Shown: positions 18,651 through 28,291 of the stretch, piece after piece
How the letters are laid out: each line of letters opens with the position of its first letter
Position numbering within the stretch: the first letter of the stretch is position 1
Assembly (NCBI RefSeq): GCF_023283985.1
Contig: NZ_JAKIKU010000001.1
Location: 744,001-808,000, forward strand
Length of the DNA: 64,000 nucleotides
Reading direction: 5' to 3'
Source of the DNA: Shewanella electrodiphila
Lineage (GTDB): Bacteria; Pseudomonadota; Gammaproteobacteria; Enterobacterales; Shewanellaceae
Position numbers and translations under genes: made by a program
Notes under the pieces: model-generated
Told to the model about the DNA's origin: nothing
Databases searched by the model: none
Seen by the model: only the letters and a program-made list of their open reading frames with translations

Positions 18651-19313
18651 CTAATATGGCGACTTACCCAATTCAATACATGTGAGCAATAAGCGTAAAT
18701 CGAGTTCGAGCTGATGATAATCAGCAGTCATATATTTGCACAGTTGATAAAAAGCTTTGTTATGGTCTTTTTCTTTAAGGTGAGCCAGTTCATGCACAAC
18801 AACCATTCTTAATAATGGTTCGGGTACATGGCGCAGTCTAGAAGATATTCTAATCTCGTTTTTGGCTTTGACCTTATTACCTTGAACGCGATTAGCATAG
18901 GTGTGAAGTCCCAAAGCTTGATGACTTAAACTGATTTTTTCATCAAAAATGACTTTCGATATAGGGTCAGACTGCTTTAAAAATTGCTGTTTAAACTCCA
19001 TGGCATAGTCATATAAGGCTTTATCGGTACGTATGTCATGGATAGTTGGATATCGACTTAGTAGCAGGTTTTCGAGGGTGTCATTTTCAATATGACGTTT
19101 AACTTGTTCAATGGTGCTGGCTGAATAACCATTAAGGTATTTTAACTGGGCTTGCTGTTTTTGTTTTGCTTGCACATCTTTACTGGTTACAAGGCCTGCT
19201 AAGGTATCTTTTGCGGCTGCAACTTTAGCCGAGCTGTTTTTTACAGCCATTTTAGGCGGCGCTTTACGAGCGGGTTTGTCTGCTAGATTTTTGGGTGCTT
19301 TTTTTGAGCTCAT
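18651..19313 (-). CDS. YgjP-like (DUF45/WLM) zinc metallopeptidase domain protein
   Basis: 220 aa. The C-terminal half has the zinc signature VVHELAHLKEKDHNKAF, that is HExxH with a third His six residues on, as in M48-like YgjP/SprT relatives. The first 60 residues are Lys/Ala-rich and probably disordered. The protein is probably cytosolic since no signal peptide is seen. Proteolytic activity has not been shown for most of this family. It lies upstream of the small ORF/HNH pair with a 33-bp gap. Confidence 0.8.
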   Translation of the reverse strand: MSSKKAPKNLADKPARKAPPKMAVKNSSAKVAAAKDTLAGLVTSKDVQAKQKQQAQLKYLNGYSASTIEQVKRHIENDTLENLLLSRYPTIHDIRTDKALYDYAMEFKQQFLKQSDPISKVIFDEKISLSHQALGLHTYANRVQGNKVKAKNEIRISSRLRHVPEPLLRMVVVHELAHLKEKDHNKAFYQLCKYMTADYHQLELDLRLLLTCIELGKSPY

Positions 19314-19454
19314 AGCTTGTTAGTTTGCCCAATGGAATATGGTTAATTAGCGGATAAAACTAAGCCTACCAATTCATCTTAATGTTTTCATCAAATTGAT
19401 GATTAAGGAAATCGATAGGCTTATTGTTTACGTAAGCTTAAGTCGGTATTTGAC

Positions 19455-19892
19455 TTAAACTTTACCGTACATACGACGGTTTTGCTGTGCGTATGCAGCA
19501 TCAAATGCAGCCATTTGCACGCGCTTAAGACCAAGAGTTTCTAAATCCGCTTGAGGCGGGTTACGTTTTAACTCTTCTTTAATAATAACAGGGCTAATAA
19601 TGCTTACTGGTAATTCAGTGATTTGAATCGCTGATTCTAATTTAAAGCTGGTAGCAGAACCTGCAAATTTACCTTTTTGTTCACGTTCAATGATGACGAT
19701 TTCGTCAACTTTGTAGTCTTCCATTAACTTGTGGAAAGCAAAGTGAAACTCACGAATAGATTCTGTTTCAGCAGATTTAGAAATGCTGAAAGAGATTTGA
19801 CGACATTCAGGTACATTGAATGTTTCAACTTCGTAAGTTAATAAGCTAATGATGGCTTCGCCACCTTTTAATTCCACGCCACAAATTTTCAT
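19455..19892 (-). CDS. DUF3010 family protein
   Basis: 145 aa, soluble, beginning MKICGVELKGGEAIISLL. I recognise it as the DUF3010 family common in Shewanella and Vibrio. VDEIVIIEREQKGKFAGSATSFKLE resembles the acidic core strands of an RNase H-like fold (a RuvC-like DEVVIIE pattern), but that is inference and no activity is established. It sits between the YgjP-like gene and the DEAD-box helicase on the same strand. Confidence 0.75.
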   Translation of the reverse strand: MKICGVELKGGEAIISLLTYEVETFNVPECRQISFSISKSAETESIREFHFAFHKLMEDYKVDEIVIIEREQKGKFAGSATSFKLESAIQITELPVSIISPVIIKEELKRNPPQADLETLGLKRVQMAAFDAAYAQQNRRMYGKV

Positions 19893-19961
19893 GTTTCACC
19901 TTACTTTTGAACTAGTTTGTTTTGCCTAACAGAGCATATGCTTCATTAGGCTTAAATGGGT

Positions 19962-21347
19962 TTAATCTTCGCCAAGCTCTTGTTCATCATCTTGAACAAT
20001 TGAGTTATCGTTTTCTAAAATTTTGGCTGGCTTTGCCTTACGTCGCATTGGCGCGTCACCAATATCAACACCTGTAATAAAACGCTTATCGCGTTTGGGT
20101 GCTGTTTTAGGTTTATTCGCTGTGCTGCGCTTTTTGTTAGATGCTTTAACATCGGCAGTTTTCGCATTGTTACTGCCAGCTTTTGGCTTGTCTTTTAAGC
20201 CTTTGAATTTGCCTTGTAGACCTTCAATGGTCGAGAAGTCAAAATTCTTACGTAAGAATACTTGGATCTTTTTAAAGCTTTCCCAGTCTTTAGGGCCAAC
20301 TAATGAGATCGCATCACCTTTAGCGCCAGCTCGGCCAGTTCGGCCAATACGGTGAACATACTCTTCGGCAAATTTTGGCATGTCAAAGTTAATCACTAAT
20401 GACACGTTTAATAAATCTAACCCGCGCGATGCAACGTCAGTGGTTACCAAAATCTTTTGTTGGCCACGGCTGAACTTATCCATAATCTGATTACGGGCAG
20501 ATTGATTTAAGTCACCACTTAATGCCGCCGTTTCTAAGCCTTCTTCTGCAAGCAGTTTAGCTAATCTATCGGTATCAGAGCGGGTCGCAGTGAAAATTAT
20601 CACCTGCTTGTGTTGTTCATTTTTCAACACATGTTGTAGTAGCGCTTGTTTATGATCTAAGTGATCAACTAAGAATACGCGCTGGTTAATGTCTTTATGT
20701 TCGTTATGTGATGCACCAATAGCGACATGACTTGGTGTTTTCAATAAGGTTGCCGCGATATCATTGATATGATCGTGATCAAGCGTTGCTGAAAACATCA
20801 GTGTTTGTCTGCGTTTGTGATCGGCAGCTTCATTGATGGCTTTTAATTGCGGCGCAAAACCTAAATCAAGCATGCGATCGGCTTCATCAAGAATTAGCAA
20901 TTCTAGTCCATTAAGGTACAGGTGACGTTGTGCTAGATGATCCGCAATACGACCAGGCGTTGCCACAATAAAATGTGGGTCACGAGATAATGACTTTGCT
21001 TGATCGTTAAAGTTTTCGCCGCCTAAAATGCTCACTGCTTTATATTGGGTGTTTGCCACCAATAAACGCAGTTGACCATAAACTTGTTGGGCAAGTTCTC
21101 GAGTCGGCAGTAAAATGAGCACACGCGGATCTTTTTTAGATAAGGCCTTTGTTGATATTACGCGCTGCAAAGCAGGTAATAAAAATGCCAGGGTTTTACC
21201 TGAACCGGTTTTTGAAGATGCCATTAAATCTTTACCCGCTAGGGCAATCGGCAGGGCTTGCTGCTGAATTTCAGTTGGCTCAGAAATGCCCATATGCTTT
21301 AGACTTTCAAGTAAGCGTTTGTCTAAAGAAAAATCGGTAAATAACAA
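19962..21347 (-). CDS. DEAD-box ATP-dependent RNA helicase
   Basis: About 461 aa. All core motifs are present: Q motif FTDFSLDKRLLESL..PTEIQQQALP, motif I SSKTGSGKT, Ia PTRELAQQ, II DEAD, III SAT, V TTDVASRGLD, VI HRIGRTGRAG. The tail from about residue 385 is basic (KAGSNNAKTADVKASNKKRS) and probably binds RNA. I favour a TTG start at 21347 because AGGGGA lies 7 bases upstream. The ATG at 21407 would add a poorly conserved 20-residue leader without a ribosome site. It is related to the RhlE/SrmB groups, roles in ribosome assembly or cold-phase RNA turnover. Confidence 0.9.
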   Translation of the reverse strand: MLFTDFSLDKRLLESLKHMGISEPTEIQQQALPIALAGKDLMASSKTGSGKTLAFLLPALQRVISTKALSKKDPRVLILLPTRELAQQVYGQLRLLVANTQYKAVSILGGENFNDQAKSLSRDPHFIVATPGRIADHLAQRHLYLNGLELLILDEADRMLDLGFAPQLKAINEAADHKRRQTLMFSATLDHDHINDIAATLLKTPSHVAIGASHNEHKDINQRVFLVDHLDHKQALLQHVLKNEQHKQVIIFTATRSDTDRLAKLLAEEGLETAALSGDLNQSARNQIMDKFSRGQQKILVTTDVASRGLDLLNVSLVINFDMPKFAEEYVHRIGRTGRAGAKGDAISLVGPKDWESFKKIQVFLRKNFDFSTIEGLQGKFKGLKDKPKAGSNNAKTADVKASNKKRSTANKPKTAPKRDKRFITGVDIGDAPMRRKAKPAKILENDNSIVQDDEQELGED

Positions 21348-21477
21348 AGGTAAATCCCCTAAAAAATGATAGCCAGATATTATAACGTGTAAGCCTGAGA
21401 TAGCCAACAGCTTAAGCCTCAGTTATGCTGAGTATTAGCATTTTAATTTCAATGTATTTTTAAGGATGTAAACAAAC

Positions 21478-22449
21478 ATGTCAGATGTACCCAAGGATCC
21501 GCCTAACACTAAACAATTACGAATTGGTGTAGCGTTAGGCAGTGGTGCGGCTAAAGGTTGGGCCCACATTGGGGTATTAAAAGAACTTGCTGAAATGGGT
21601 GTGCATCCAGATAAAGTGGCCGGTTGTTCAGTAGGGGCATTGGTCGGTGCTGCGTACGCCAATGATCATCTCGATGAGTTAGAAGGTTGGGTTCGAGGTT
21701 TTTCAAGCTGGGATGTACTTGGTCTAATGGATTTAAGCTGGCGCAAAGGCGGTTTAATTAGTGGTGAAAAGGTGTTTGATGTTTTGGCTGGTCGTATTGG
21801 TGAGCTAAGTATTGAGCAATTGAAAAAACCTTTTTCGGCGGTAGCGACTGATTTATATTCAGGTCAAGAAATTTGGTTTAAAGAAGGTGATTTACGCCAC
21901 GCTGTCAGAGCTTCTTGTTCAATGCCAGGCTTTTTACCGCCAGTGCAATTACAAGATCGCTGGTTAGTTGATGGTGCTGTAGTGAATCCTGTTCCTGTAT
22001 CAATGTGCCGTGCAATGGATGTTGATGTGGTGATTGCCGTTGATTTAAATGGTCACCGCCGTAATAGCATGCACATGTTGCCACAGCAGATGAAAAGCCG
22101 GGCTCCGACTGCACTAGAAAAGCAGCAGCAAGAAGGCGCTGAACCAGAGTCCGCTTTTATGGATATTTTAGGTAAGGGTAAAGAGTACATCGCAGGTTTG
22201 TCTGAAAAGTTTTCTATGTCGACTAAATCACACCCTGGGATGATTGCTGTGATGTCTCAATCAATGGACATTTTAGAACAACGCCATAAACGCGCACGGT
22301 TAATGGGCGATCCCCCCGATGTGTGTTTAGTGCCACAGTTAGCAGATATCGGTACGATGGAGTTTCACCGTGCAGCTGAAGCGATAGAAGCTGGCAGACA
22401 ATCTGTTCGTCAAACTGCGCATTTAATCAACTCTGCATTAGGCCGATAA
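21478..22449 (+). CDS. rssA: Patatin-like phospholipase, RssA-like
   Basis: 323 aa. The patatin oxyanion loop GVALGSGAAKGWAHIGVLKEL (shown as GSGAAKGWAHIG) opens the domain, the nucleophile elbow is GCSVGALVGA with Ser in GxSxG, and the catalytic Asp is in VDGAVVNPVPV. The E. coli relative RssA is of similar length. Substrate lipids are not known. Divergent from the helicase gene, with 130 bp between starts. Confidence 0.88.
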   Translation: MSDVPKDPPNTKQLRIGVALGSGAAKGWAHIGVLKELAEMGVHPDKVAGCSVGALVGAAYANDHLDELEGWVRGFSSWDVLGLMDLSWRKGGLISGEKVFDVLAGRIGELSIEQLKKPFSAVATDLYSGQEIWFKEGDLRHAVRASCSMPGFLPPVQLQDRWLVDGAVVNPVPVSMCRAMDVDVVIAVDLNGHRRNSMHMLPQQMKSRAPTALEKQQQEGAEPESAFMDILGKGKEYIAGLSEKFSMSTKSHPGMIAVMSQSMDILEQRHKRARLMGDPPDVCLVPQLADIGTMEFHRAAEAIEAGRQSVRQTAHLINSALGR

Positions 22450-22538
22450 CGGTTTTCAATTGTATGGTCAAGCTTTGTCTGTCTAAACAGTGCAGAGCTT
22501 GGCAGTAATATTTTTCATTTCTCACCTCGTCAGTTAAA

Positions 22539-22554
22539 TATGATCTAGATCATA
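22539..22554. promoter_or_regulatory. FNR/EtrA-like palindrome upstream of nrdD
   Basis: Perfect 16-bp palindrome TATGATCTAGATCATA. Its core TGAT-N4-ATCA matches 8 of 10 positions of the FNR consensus TTGAT-N4-ATCAA. It lies 106 bp before the nrdD ATG and fits anaerobic induction of this oxygen-sensitive enzyme. Confidence 0.65.
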
Positions 22555-22581
22555 GATTTCTAGTCTCCATTATTGCTTAAT

Positions 22582-22628
22582 ACACCATATCTAGTGTTTA
22601 TTGGTTTTTTGTTGTGGATATATAGTGT
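22582..22628 (+). promoter_or_regulatory. Paired NrdR boxes upstream of nrdD
   Basis: Box 1 (22582-22597) ACACCATATCTAGTGT fits the NrdR consensus ACACwATATwTnGTGT nearly throughout. Box 2 (22613-22628) TGTGGATATATAGTGT keeps the ATAT core and GTGT arm. The boxes are 31 bp apart start to start, three helical turns, the usual spacing for NrdR pairs, and end 32 bp before the ATG, where bound NrdR would block transcription. Confidence 0.75.
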
Positions 22629-22659
22629 TTATATCCTGTGCATAAATGGAGTGAAAGTA

Positions 22660-24780
22660 ATGCCTGTAGTAATTAAAAGGGACGGTTGTCGGACTTTATT
22701 TGATGAGTCTAGAATTAAGGATGCCATTGTTGCTGCGATGGAAACTGCTACAGGTAGTGCTGATAGTGATTACGCTGAAACTGTTGCTTGTGTGATTAGA
22801 GATCAAGTCTCCGACAAGCAAGAAGTTGACATTCACCACCTACAAGGTCTGGTAGAAAACTTATTAATGGAAGGGCCTCACAAAGAAGTGGCTCGTCATT
22901 ATATTGAGTATCGCCATGATCGCGATATTTGTCGTGAAGCAAAAAGTAAACTTAACTGCGAAATTCGTGGCTTAGTTGAACAAAGCGACAGCTCTATTCT
23001 AAATGAAAACGCCAATAAAGACGCAAAAGTGATTCCAACACAACGTGACTTATTAGCCGGTATTGTAGCTAAGCATTATGCTAAATCGCACCTATTACCA
23101 AAAGATATTGTGGCTGCTCATGAATCAGGCCAACTGCATTACCATGATTTAGATTACGCACCTTTCTTCCCAATGTTTAACTGCATGCTGATTGATTTAG
23201 CGGGCATGATGACCCATGGCTTTAAAATGGGTAATGCTGAGATTGATACACCAAAATCTATTTCAACAGCGACCGCTGTGACAGCGCAAATTATTGCTCA
23301 AGTGGCTAGCCACATCTATGGCGGCACCACGATTAACCGCATTGACGAAGTGTTAGCTGAGTTTGTGCAAAAAAGTTACCAAAAACAATTAGTGATAGGT
23401 AAAGAGTGGGGCGTAAGCGATGTTGAAGCTTTTGCCATGGCGCAAACTGAGAAAGAATGTCATGACGCATTCCAGTCTTTAGAGTATGAAGTGAACACAT
23501 TGCATACTGCAAATGGTCAAACGCCATTCGTAACTTTTGGCTTTGGTTTAGGCACAAGCTGGGAATCACGTTTAATTCAAAAGTCGATTCTTACTGTGCG
23601 TATGGCAGGTTTAGGTAAAAACCGTAAAACCGCTGTATTCCCTAAGCTTGTGTTCGCTATTCGTGATGGTGTTAACCATAAAGCGACTGATAGTAATTAC
23701 GATGTGAAGAAGCTGGCTTTAGAATGCGCAACAATGCGCATGTATCCGGACATTCTTAACTATGAACAAGTAGAGCGTGTTACGGGATCATTCAAAACTC
23801 CTATGGGTTGTCGTTCTTTCTTAGGCACTTACGAAGAAAATGGCGAGCTTATCCATGAAGGCCGTAACAACTTAGGTGTGGTTAGTCTTAACCTACCAAG
23901 AATTGCCATAGAAGCTAAAGGCGATGAAAAAGCATTCTTCGCCTTACTTGATGAAAGAATGATATTGGCTCGTAAAGCATTAGATACCCGCATTGCTCGT
24001 CTTGTTGGAGTTAAAGCACGGGTTGCGCCAATTCTTTATATGGAAGGTGCTTGTGGTGTTCGCTTAAAAGCGGATGATGATATTTCTGAAATTTTCAAAA
24101 ATGGCCGTGCGTCTATTTCATTAGGCTACATCGGTCTTCATGAAACGATTAATGCATTATATGGCACAGAAGAGCATGTATTCGACAGTGAGCTTTTACG
24201 CACTAAAGCTGTTGAAATTATCAATGTGATGAAGCGTGCTACAGAATCATGGAAAGCTGAAACAGGTTATGGCTTTAGCTTATACAGTACACCAAGTGAG
24301 AACTTGTGTAGCCGTTTCTGTCAGTTAGATGCAAAACAGTTTGGTGTGGTTGAAGGTGTGACTGATAAAGGTTATTACACCAATAGCTTCCATTTAGATG
24401 TAGAAAAGAAAGTTAACCCATACGATAAAATTGATTTTGAATTACCGTACCCAGAAATCACTAACGGTGGCTTTATTTGTTACGGTGAGTTCCCTAACAT
24501 GCAACACAACATTGAAGCATTAGAGAACGTTTGGGATTACAGCTATAGCCGTGTGCCATATTACGGCACTAACACACCGATTGATGAGTGTTATGACTGT
24601 GGTTTTGTAGGCGAGTTTAATTGTACTAGTAAAGGGTTTGTGTGTCCTAAATGTGGCAACCATGAACCAAGCCGTGTATCTGTAACACGTCGTGTATGTG
24701 GTTATTTAGGTAGTCCTGATGCAAGACCGTTTAACTATGGTAAGCAAGAAGAAGTGAAGCGCCGCGTTAAGCATATCTAG
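22660..24780 (+). CDS. nrdD: Anaerobic ribonucleoside-triphosphate reductase, class III
   Basis: 706 aa. It has an N-terminal ATP-cone (MPVVIKRDGCRTLFDESRIKDAI, about 1-95), a 10-stranded barrel body, a C-terminal zinc site with two CxxC pairs (CYDC and CPKC), and the glycyl radical loop RVCGYLG with Gly681. It reduces ribonucleotides to deoxyribonucleotides under anoxia. The start at 22660 follows TGGAG; upstream codons would run through the NrdR boxes. nrdG, its activase, follows after a hairpin. Confidence 0.97.
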   Translation: MPVVIKRDGCRTLFDESRIKDAIVAAMETATGSADSDYAETVACVIRDQVSDKQEVDIHHLQGLVENLLMEGPHKEVARHYIEYRHDRDICREAKSKLNCEIRGLVEQSDSSILNENANKDAKVIPTQRDLLAGIVAKHYAKSHLLPKDIVAAHESGQLHYHDLDYAPFFPMFNCMLIDLAGMMTHGFKMGNAEIDTPKSISTATAVTAQIIAQVASHIYGGTTINRIDEVLAEFVQKSYQKQLVIGKEWGVSDVEAFAMAQTEKECHDAFQSLEYEVNTLHTANGQTPFVTFGFGLGTSWESRLIQKSILTVRMAGLGKNRKTAVFPKLVFAIRDGVNHKATDSNYDVKKLALECATMRMYPDILNYEQVERVTGSFKTPMGCRSFLGTYEENGELIHEGRNNLGVVSLNLPRIAIEAKGDEKAFFALLDERMILARKALDTRIARLVGVKARVAPILYMEGACGVRLKADDDISEIFKNGRASISLGYIGLHETINALYGTEEHVFDSELLRTKAVEIINVMKRATESWKAETGYGFSLYSTPSENLCSRFCQLDAKQFGVVEGVTDKGYYTNSFHLDVEKKVNPYDKIDFELPYPEITNGGFICYGEFPNMQHNIEALENVWDYSYSRVPYYGTNTPIDECYDCGFVGEFNCTSKGFVCPKCGNHEPSRVSVTRRVCGYLGSPDARPFNYGKQEEVKRRVKHI

Positions 24781-24806
24781 TCGCGTCATTGAGTTAACAT
24801 AGAATC

Positions 24807-24834
24807 AAATAAGGCGCTGATTAGCGCCTTATTT
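24807..24834 (+). terminator. Hairpin between nrdD and nrdG
   Basis: Perfect 12-bp stem AAATAAGGCGCT / AGCGCCTTATTT with a 4-base loop in the 72-bp gap. The following sequence is only moderately T-rich, so partial termination or RNA stabilisation that lowers nrdG relative to nrdD is plausible. Confidence 0.7.
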
Positions 24835-24852
24835 ATTTGAAAGGTAAGTGTT

Positions 24853-25335
24853 ATGAATTTTCATCAGTATTATCCAGTCGATGTGATAAACGGTCCCGGA
24901 ACGCGCTGCACTTTGTTTGTATCGGGTTGCGAACATCAATGTCGTGGTTGTTATAACCAATCGACTTGGGATCCGCGTTCAGGTCATAAAGTGGATAAGC
25001 CAATGGAAGATCAAATCATTGCTGATTTAAATGACACGAGAATCAAACGTCGTGGATTATCTTTGTCAGGCGGCGACCCATTATTCCCTGCAAACTTAAC
25101 CGCTATCTTGTCTTTGGTTAAACGAGTTAAAGCTGAATGCCCTGATAAAGATATTTGGCTTTGGAGTGGTTATAAACTGGATGAGATGTCACTTAAGCAA
25201 CAACAAATATTGTCGTATGTTGACGTATTGGTTGATGGAAAATTTGAACAAGATTTAGCTGATCCAAGCCTTAAATGGCGGGGTAGTTCAAACCAAGTTA
25301 TCCATGACATGAGTTCGCTTATTGCTGTTGGTTAA
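24853..25335 (+). CDS. nrdG: Anaerobic NrdD-activating radical SAM enzyme
   Basis: 160 aa. Radical SAM cysteines C26, C30 and C33 sit in SGCEHQCRGCYNQ (CxxxCxxC), with the SAM-binding GGDPL at about 74-78. NrdG forms the glycyl radical on NrdD using a reduced 4Fe-4S cluster. Length matches the family (about 154-160). Same operon as nrdD, 72 bp downstream. Confidence 0.96.
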   Translation: MNFHQYYPVDVINGPGTRCTLFVSGCEHQCRGCYNQSTWDPRSGHKVDKPMEDQIIADLNDTRIKRRGLSLSGGDPLFPANLTAILSLVKRVKAECPDKDIWLWSGYKLDEMSLKQQQILSYVDVLVDGKFEQDLADPSLKWRGSSNQVIHDMSSLIAVG

Positions 25336-25702
25336 CTTTTGGTATTGGCTTGTTAATTGTCATGAGCGAGCTTTTAAAACTCATTTATAATGCTCTTATT
25401 TAACAACTTCAATAACTGCGACACGAACAATCAGAGTTGTCCTCGCCAATAATTACGTTGTTGTTTAGCCTCGCTTCAACTTGAATGTTATAAAAACAGT
25501 ATAGTAATCAAAGTTCAATTTATAGCCATCAGACAACGAAACTCCCATAGCAGTGATGAAATGATAAATTTATGCGCTGTAACAAGTTTTCAAGTTAGCT
25601 AATTTAACCCCTTTAGGTATATAATTTGCGTTCGAAAAAGTGTTGTTCGATATCAAAACAACTCATTGCTATCGATAACATGAAAGAATTTAAGGTAAAG
25701 AA
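25336..25702 (+). promoter_or_regulatory. Intergenic leader of yibL with a TATAAT box
   Basis: No gene in these 367 bp. A TATAAT lies at 25620-25625, but the -35 is poor (TTAGCT, 19-bp spacer). A GTTGTT/AACAAC hairpin (25642-25662) lies in the presumed leader of yibL. The promoter call is tentative. Confidence 0.4.
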
Positions 25703-26059
25703 ATGAATTTAAAAGAAGAACTGCAAGCATTAAATGATAAAGCAGAGAAGTTTCGTCGTAAGCTTGCTGCCGCAGAAGCGCGTGAAGACAAAGTTATTAT
25801 CATGCAGTTTAAGAAAGAAATTGCCACAGTCACTAAACGTATTGCGAGCTTGAAAAATCAGCAATCACGTCAATTGAATAAGCAAGGCCAAGAAGTTAAA
25901 GGCTTAAAATTCAACCGTGCACTGACTAAAGCTGAACAAGCTGATATGGGCAAGCTTAAAAAATCAGTAAAAGGACTTGTAGTTGTTCACCCAATGACTG
26001 CTATGGGCCGCGAAATGAATATCACTGTTGTCACAGGATTTGCTCCAGCAAAATTCTAG
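25703..26059 (+). CDS. yibL: YibL family ribosome-associated protein
   Basis: 118 aa, highly basic and helical. The N-terminal 60 residues form a Lys/Glu coiled coil (ELQALNDKAEKFRRKLAAAEAR), followed by LTKAEQADMGKLKKSVKGLVVVHPMTAMGREM, the conserved C-terminal block of YibL (DUF2810). The E. coli protein (120 aa) co-purifies with ribosomes; its exact role is not settled. Confidence 0.88.
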   Translation: MNLKEELQALNDKAEKFRRKLAAAEAREDKVIIMQFKKEIATVTKRIASLKNQQSRQLNKQGQEVKGLKFNRALTKAEQADMGKLKKSVKGLVVVHPMTAMGREMNITVVTGFAPAKF

Positions 26060-26144
26060 TCCAGTATTCGAAATAGTCATGACATAAAAGTCAGTTCAAG
26101 GATGAAAAGTCTCAAGGATTGAGCGTTGTCTTAAAGGTTTATCC

Positions 26145-26759
26145 ATGTCGATTAAATATATCGCCACTTCTAAGTTACCTACGCCTTGGGGCGTATTTGC
26201 TATGCATGGTTTTGAAGATACAGAAACTGGCAAAGAGCATGTGGCGTTAACTTATGGTGAGCTTAATGCCACCGAGCCTATGTTAGGCCGAATTCATTCA
26301 GAATGTCTAACTGGTGATGCCTTATTTAGTTTACGTTGCGATTGTGGTTTCCAACTGCAAACAGCAATGCAAAATATCGCTGAAAATGGTCAAGGGTTTA
26401 TTCTTTACCTACGTCAAGAAGGACGTGGTATTGGGTTACTTAACAAAATCCGTGCTTATGAGTTACAAGACCAAGGTGCTAACACGGTTGAAGCGAATGA
26501 GCGTTTAGGCTTTGAAGCTGACATGCGTAAGTACGATATGGTCGAGCCTATGTTAGCGCAAATTAGCGTAAGCAAGGTTAAGCTTATGACGAATAATCCA
26601 CGTAAAGTCAAAGCGATGCAATCGATGGGCATTGAAGTTGCTGAAAGAGTGCCTTTGCAAGTGGGTAAAAACCGTTATAATGAAGATTATTTAAAAACTA
26701 AATCAACCCAGTTAGGTCATATGATGACAGAACATCATTTTATCGAAGAAGATAAATAA
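26145..26759 (+). CDS. ribA: GTP cyclohydrolase II
   Basis: 204 aa. Zinc cysteines sit in [21 protein letters not shown] (C, then CxC), the GTP-handling loop is [18 protein letters not shown], and TNNPRKV follows. It catalyses the first step of riboflavin synthesis, converting GTP to 2,5-diamino-6-ribosylamino-pyrimidinone phosphate, formate and pyrophosphate. It is the stand-alone form, without a RibB domain. No FMN riboswitch is visible in the 85 bp upstream. Confidence 0.97.
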   Translation: MSIKYIATSKLPTPWGVFAMHGFEDTETGKEHVALTYGELNATEPMLGRIHSECLTGDALFSLRCDCGFQLQTAMQNIAENGQGFILYLRQEGRGIGLLNKIRAYELQDQGANTVEANERLGFEADMRKYDMVEPMLAQISVSKVKLMTNNPRKVKAMQSMGIEVAERVPLQVGKNRYNEDYLKTKSTQLGHMMTEHHFIEEDK

Positions 26760-26814
26760 CGGTTGATGCTTTAGCCTAGACCTCTTTCGTCGCTTATTAG
26801 AGACATGATAAGAG

Positions 26815-27693
26815 TTGCTTAAAACATATGGGTTATCAACATTGAAAGCGTGTCGCTTTATTCATCCTAAAAGCGTTGCAACTATTCTTGCAGCGCTTTT
26901 TGTTAGTTTTTTTACCCCGTCTCAAAGCTATGCTGGTGAGTCGAAAAATCCCGATCTCTCTCATTATGCTTTTGCAAATTACATTGGCAGCGGTATATAT
27001 CGCACCTCTGGGCAGAATGCTGCTGTAGTTAATATTCCCTTTGCTTTTGATATTGAAGAGTCAGACGATCATATTCTCACCTTAAGATTACCCATTTCAT
27101 TAGGTTTCTTTGATTACTCGTTTAGTGACTTACCAGAAGGCGATATCCCAGATAATGTTGGCACTATGACCATCACACCTGGAATTGAATACAAATGGCT
27201 TTATGATGAACAACTGACTTTTCAAAGCTATTTAGATTTAGGCTACGGTCACAATTTTTCTAATAGTAGTAACGTGGGAATTGTCTCTACGGGTATATCT
27301 GCGTTATACGGGTTAGCGCAACCTAAATATACACCCATTTGGGTTAATCGAGTTTACTACGCAGGTTATAAAAGCAGTATAAACGACAGCTCAGAAAGCT
27401 ATTCAGTACTGCAATCTGGCATTGATTTCGGTGTTGGACAGCAGTGGGATTGGGGTGATTATACTATTGAACCTAGATTGTTTGTGGCTGGGCGTTGGTA
27501 CTTTAACAAGCTTAAGTTTATTACACCGTTAGAAGATGATATTCATACTTCGAGTACTTATGAAGTGGGTGCAACCTTAGCTTTATCCAAGCCATTAGGT
27601 TGGGGCTGGTTCAGTACCGATAGATTTGGGGTGAGTTATCAAACTGATGGTGAACTGCAAGTGTGGCGTTTGATATTTGAGTTTCCAATGTAA
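26815..27693 (+). CDS. Solitary outer-membrane beta-barrel protein
   Basis: 292 aa. A signal peptide (about 15-40, KSVATILAALFVSFFTPSQSYAG) is followed by alternating hydrophobic strands rich in Trp/Tyr/Gly, for example DFGVGQQWDWGDYTIEPRLFVAGRWYF, and a terminal EFPM. It resembles the solitary autotransporter-like beta-barrel family of Shewanella and Vibrio. The reading frame has only TTG starts (26815 or 26842) and neither has a clear ribosome site, so the start is uncertain. Confidence 0.65.
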   Translation: MLKTYGLSTLKACRFIHPKSVATILAALFVSFFTPSQSYAGESKNPDLSHYAFANYIGSGIYRTSGQNAAVVNIPFAFDIEESDDHILTLRLPISLGFFDYSFSDLPEGDIPDNVGTMTITPGIEYKWLYDEQLTFQSYLDLGYGHNFSNSSNVGIVSTGISALYGLAQPKYTPIWVNRVYYAGYKSSINDSSESYSVLQSGIDFGVGQQWDWGDYTIEPRLFVAGRWYFNKLKFITPLEDDIHTSSTYEVGATLALSKPLGWGWFSTDRFGVSYQTDGELQVWRLIFEFPM

Positions 27694-27763
27694 TTAACCC
27701 TGATGGTTATAACATTGATTATCGAGTATGCATTGCTAAGATGTTGAATCAAATTTTATCAAT

Positions 27764-27795
27764 AAAAAAGGCATGAATATTCATGCCTGTTTTGT
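27764..27795. terminator. Bidirectional terminator between convergent genes
   Basis: Perfect 20-nt palindrome at 27769-27788 (arm AGGCATGAAT) flanked by AAAAAA on the left and a T-rich stretch on the right. It serves the barrel gene on plus and the VF530 gene on minus. Confidence 0.85.
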
Positions 27796-27814
27796 TTAGC
27801 TTTAATTTTAAAGC

Positions 27815-28147
27815 TTACTTTCCCCAAATACTCGCGTTGACGCCTTCAGTGCTTTTATTACTGTGACCTGACTTTGCGTTGCTCGTTGAAGGTTCTTGCT
27901 CTTTTTCAACATAAGGCTTTGGTGCAGGCAAGGGAAGTTTATTCATTTTAAGCCACAAGTATTCGACCTTGTCTCTCGCCCACTCGGTTTTACGTAAAAA
28001 CTTTAAGCTCGACTTAACGCTAGGGTTATCGTTAAAACAGCGAATATTAATACGGCTACCTAACTCTTCCCAGCCATACTTATCGACGAGATCATTAACG
28101 ATGGTTTCAAGTTTTATACCATGTAGCGGGTTGTTTGCTTGTGTCAT
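27815..28147 (-). CDS. VF530 family (DUF2132) DNA-binding-like protein
   Basis: 110 aa. The N-terminal 75 residues match the VF530 fold: [26 protein letters not shown], then [30 protein letters not shown]. The family has a double-helical-hairpin structure thought to bind DNA, with no defined function. The C-terminal 35 residues are a Pro/Ser/Lys-rich extension. Confidence 0.85.
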   Translation of the reverse strand: MTQANNPLHGIKLETIVNDLVDKYGWEELGSRINIRCFNDNPSVKSSLKFLRKTEWARDKVEYLWLKMNKLPLPAPKPYVEKEQEPSTSNAKSGHSNKSTEGVNASIWGK

Positions 28148-28291
28148 TACTCAGGCTTGATTAACTAATTTGCGGTTATTATAACAAATGTTATCAGAAA
28201 AGCTGAAATCTAAAGGACGGAATTAAGTATTCCATTGAGTTTCCTTTTGATGAGAGATTAAAAGTAGGCTGTTCTGCCCATAAAAAGGCCC

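Noticed and set aside
21348..21407. ATG start at 21407 for the DEAD-box gene
   Set aside because: No ribosome site; the TTG at 21347 has AGGGGA at a good distance and begins at the Q-motif region.
26760..26814. Riboswitch or promoter fixing the barrel gene start
   Set aside because: No FMN-riboswitch-like structure and no clear start signal; left as uncertain.
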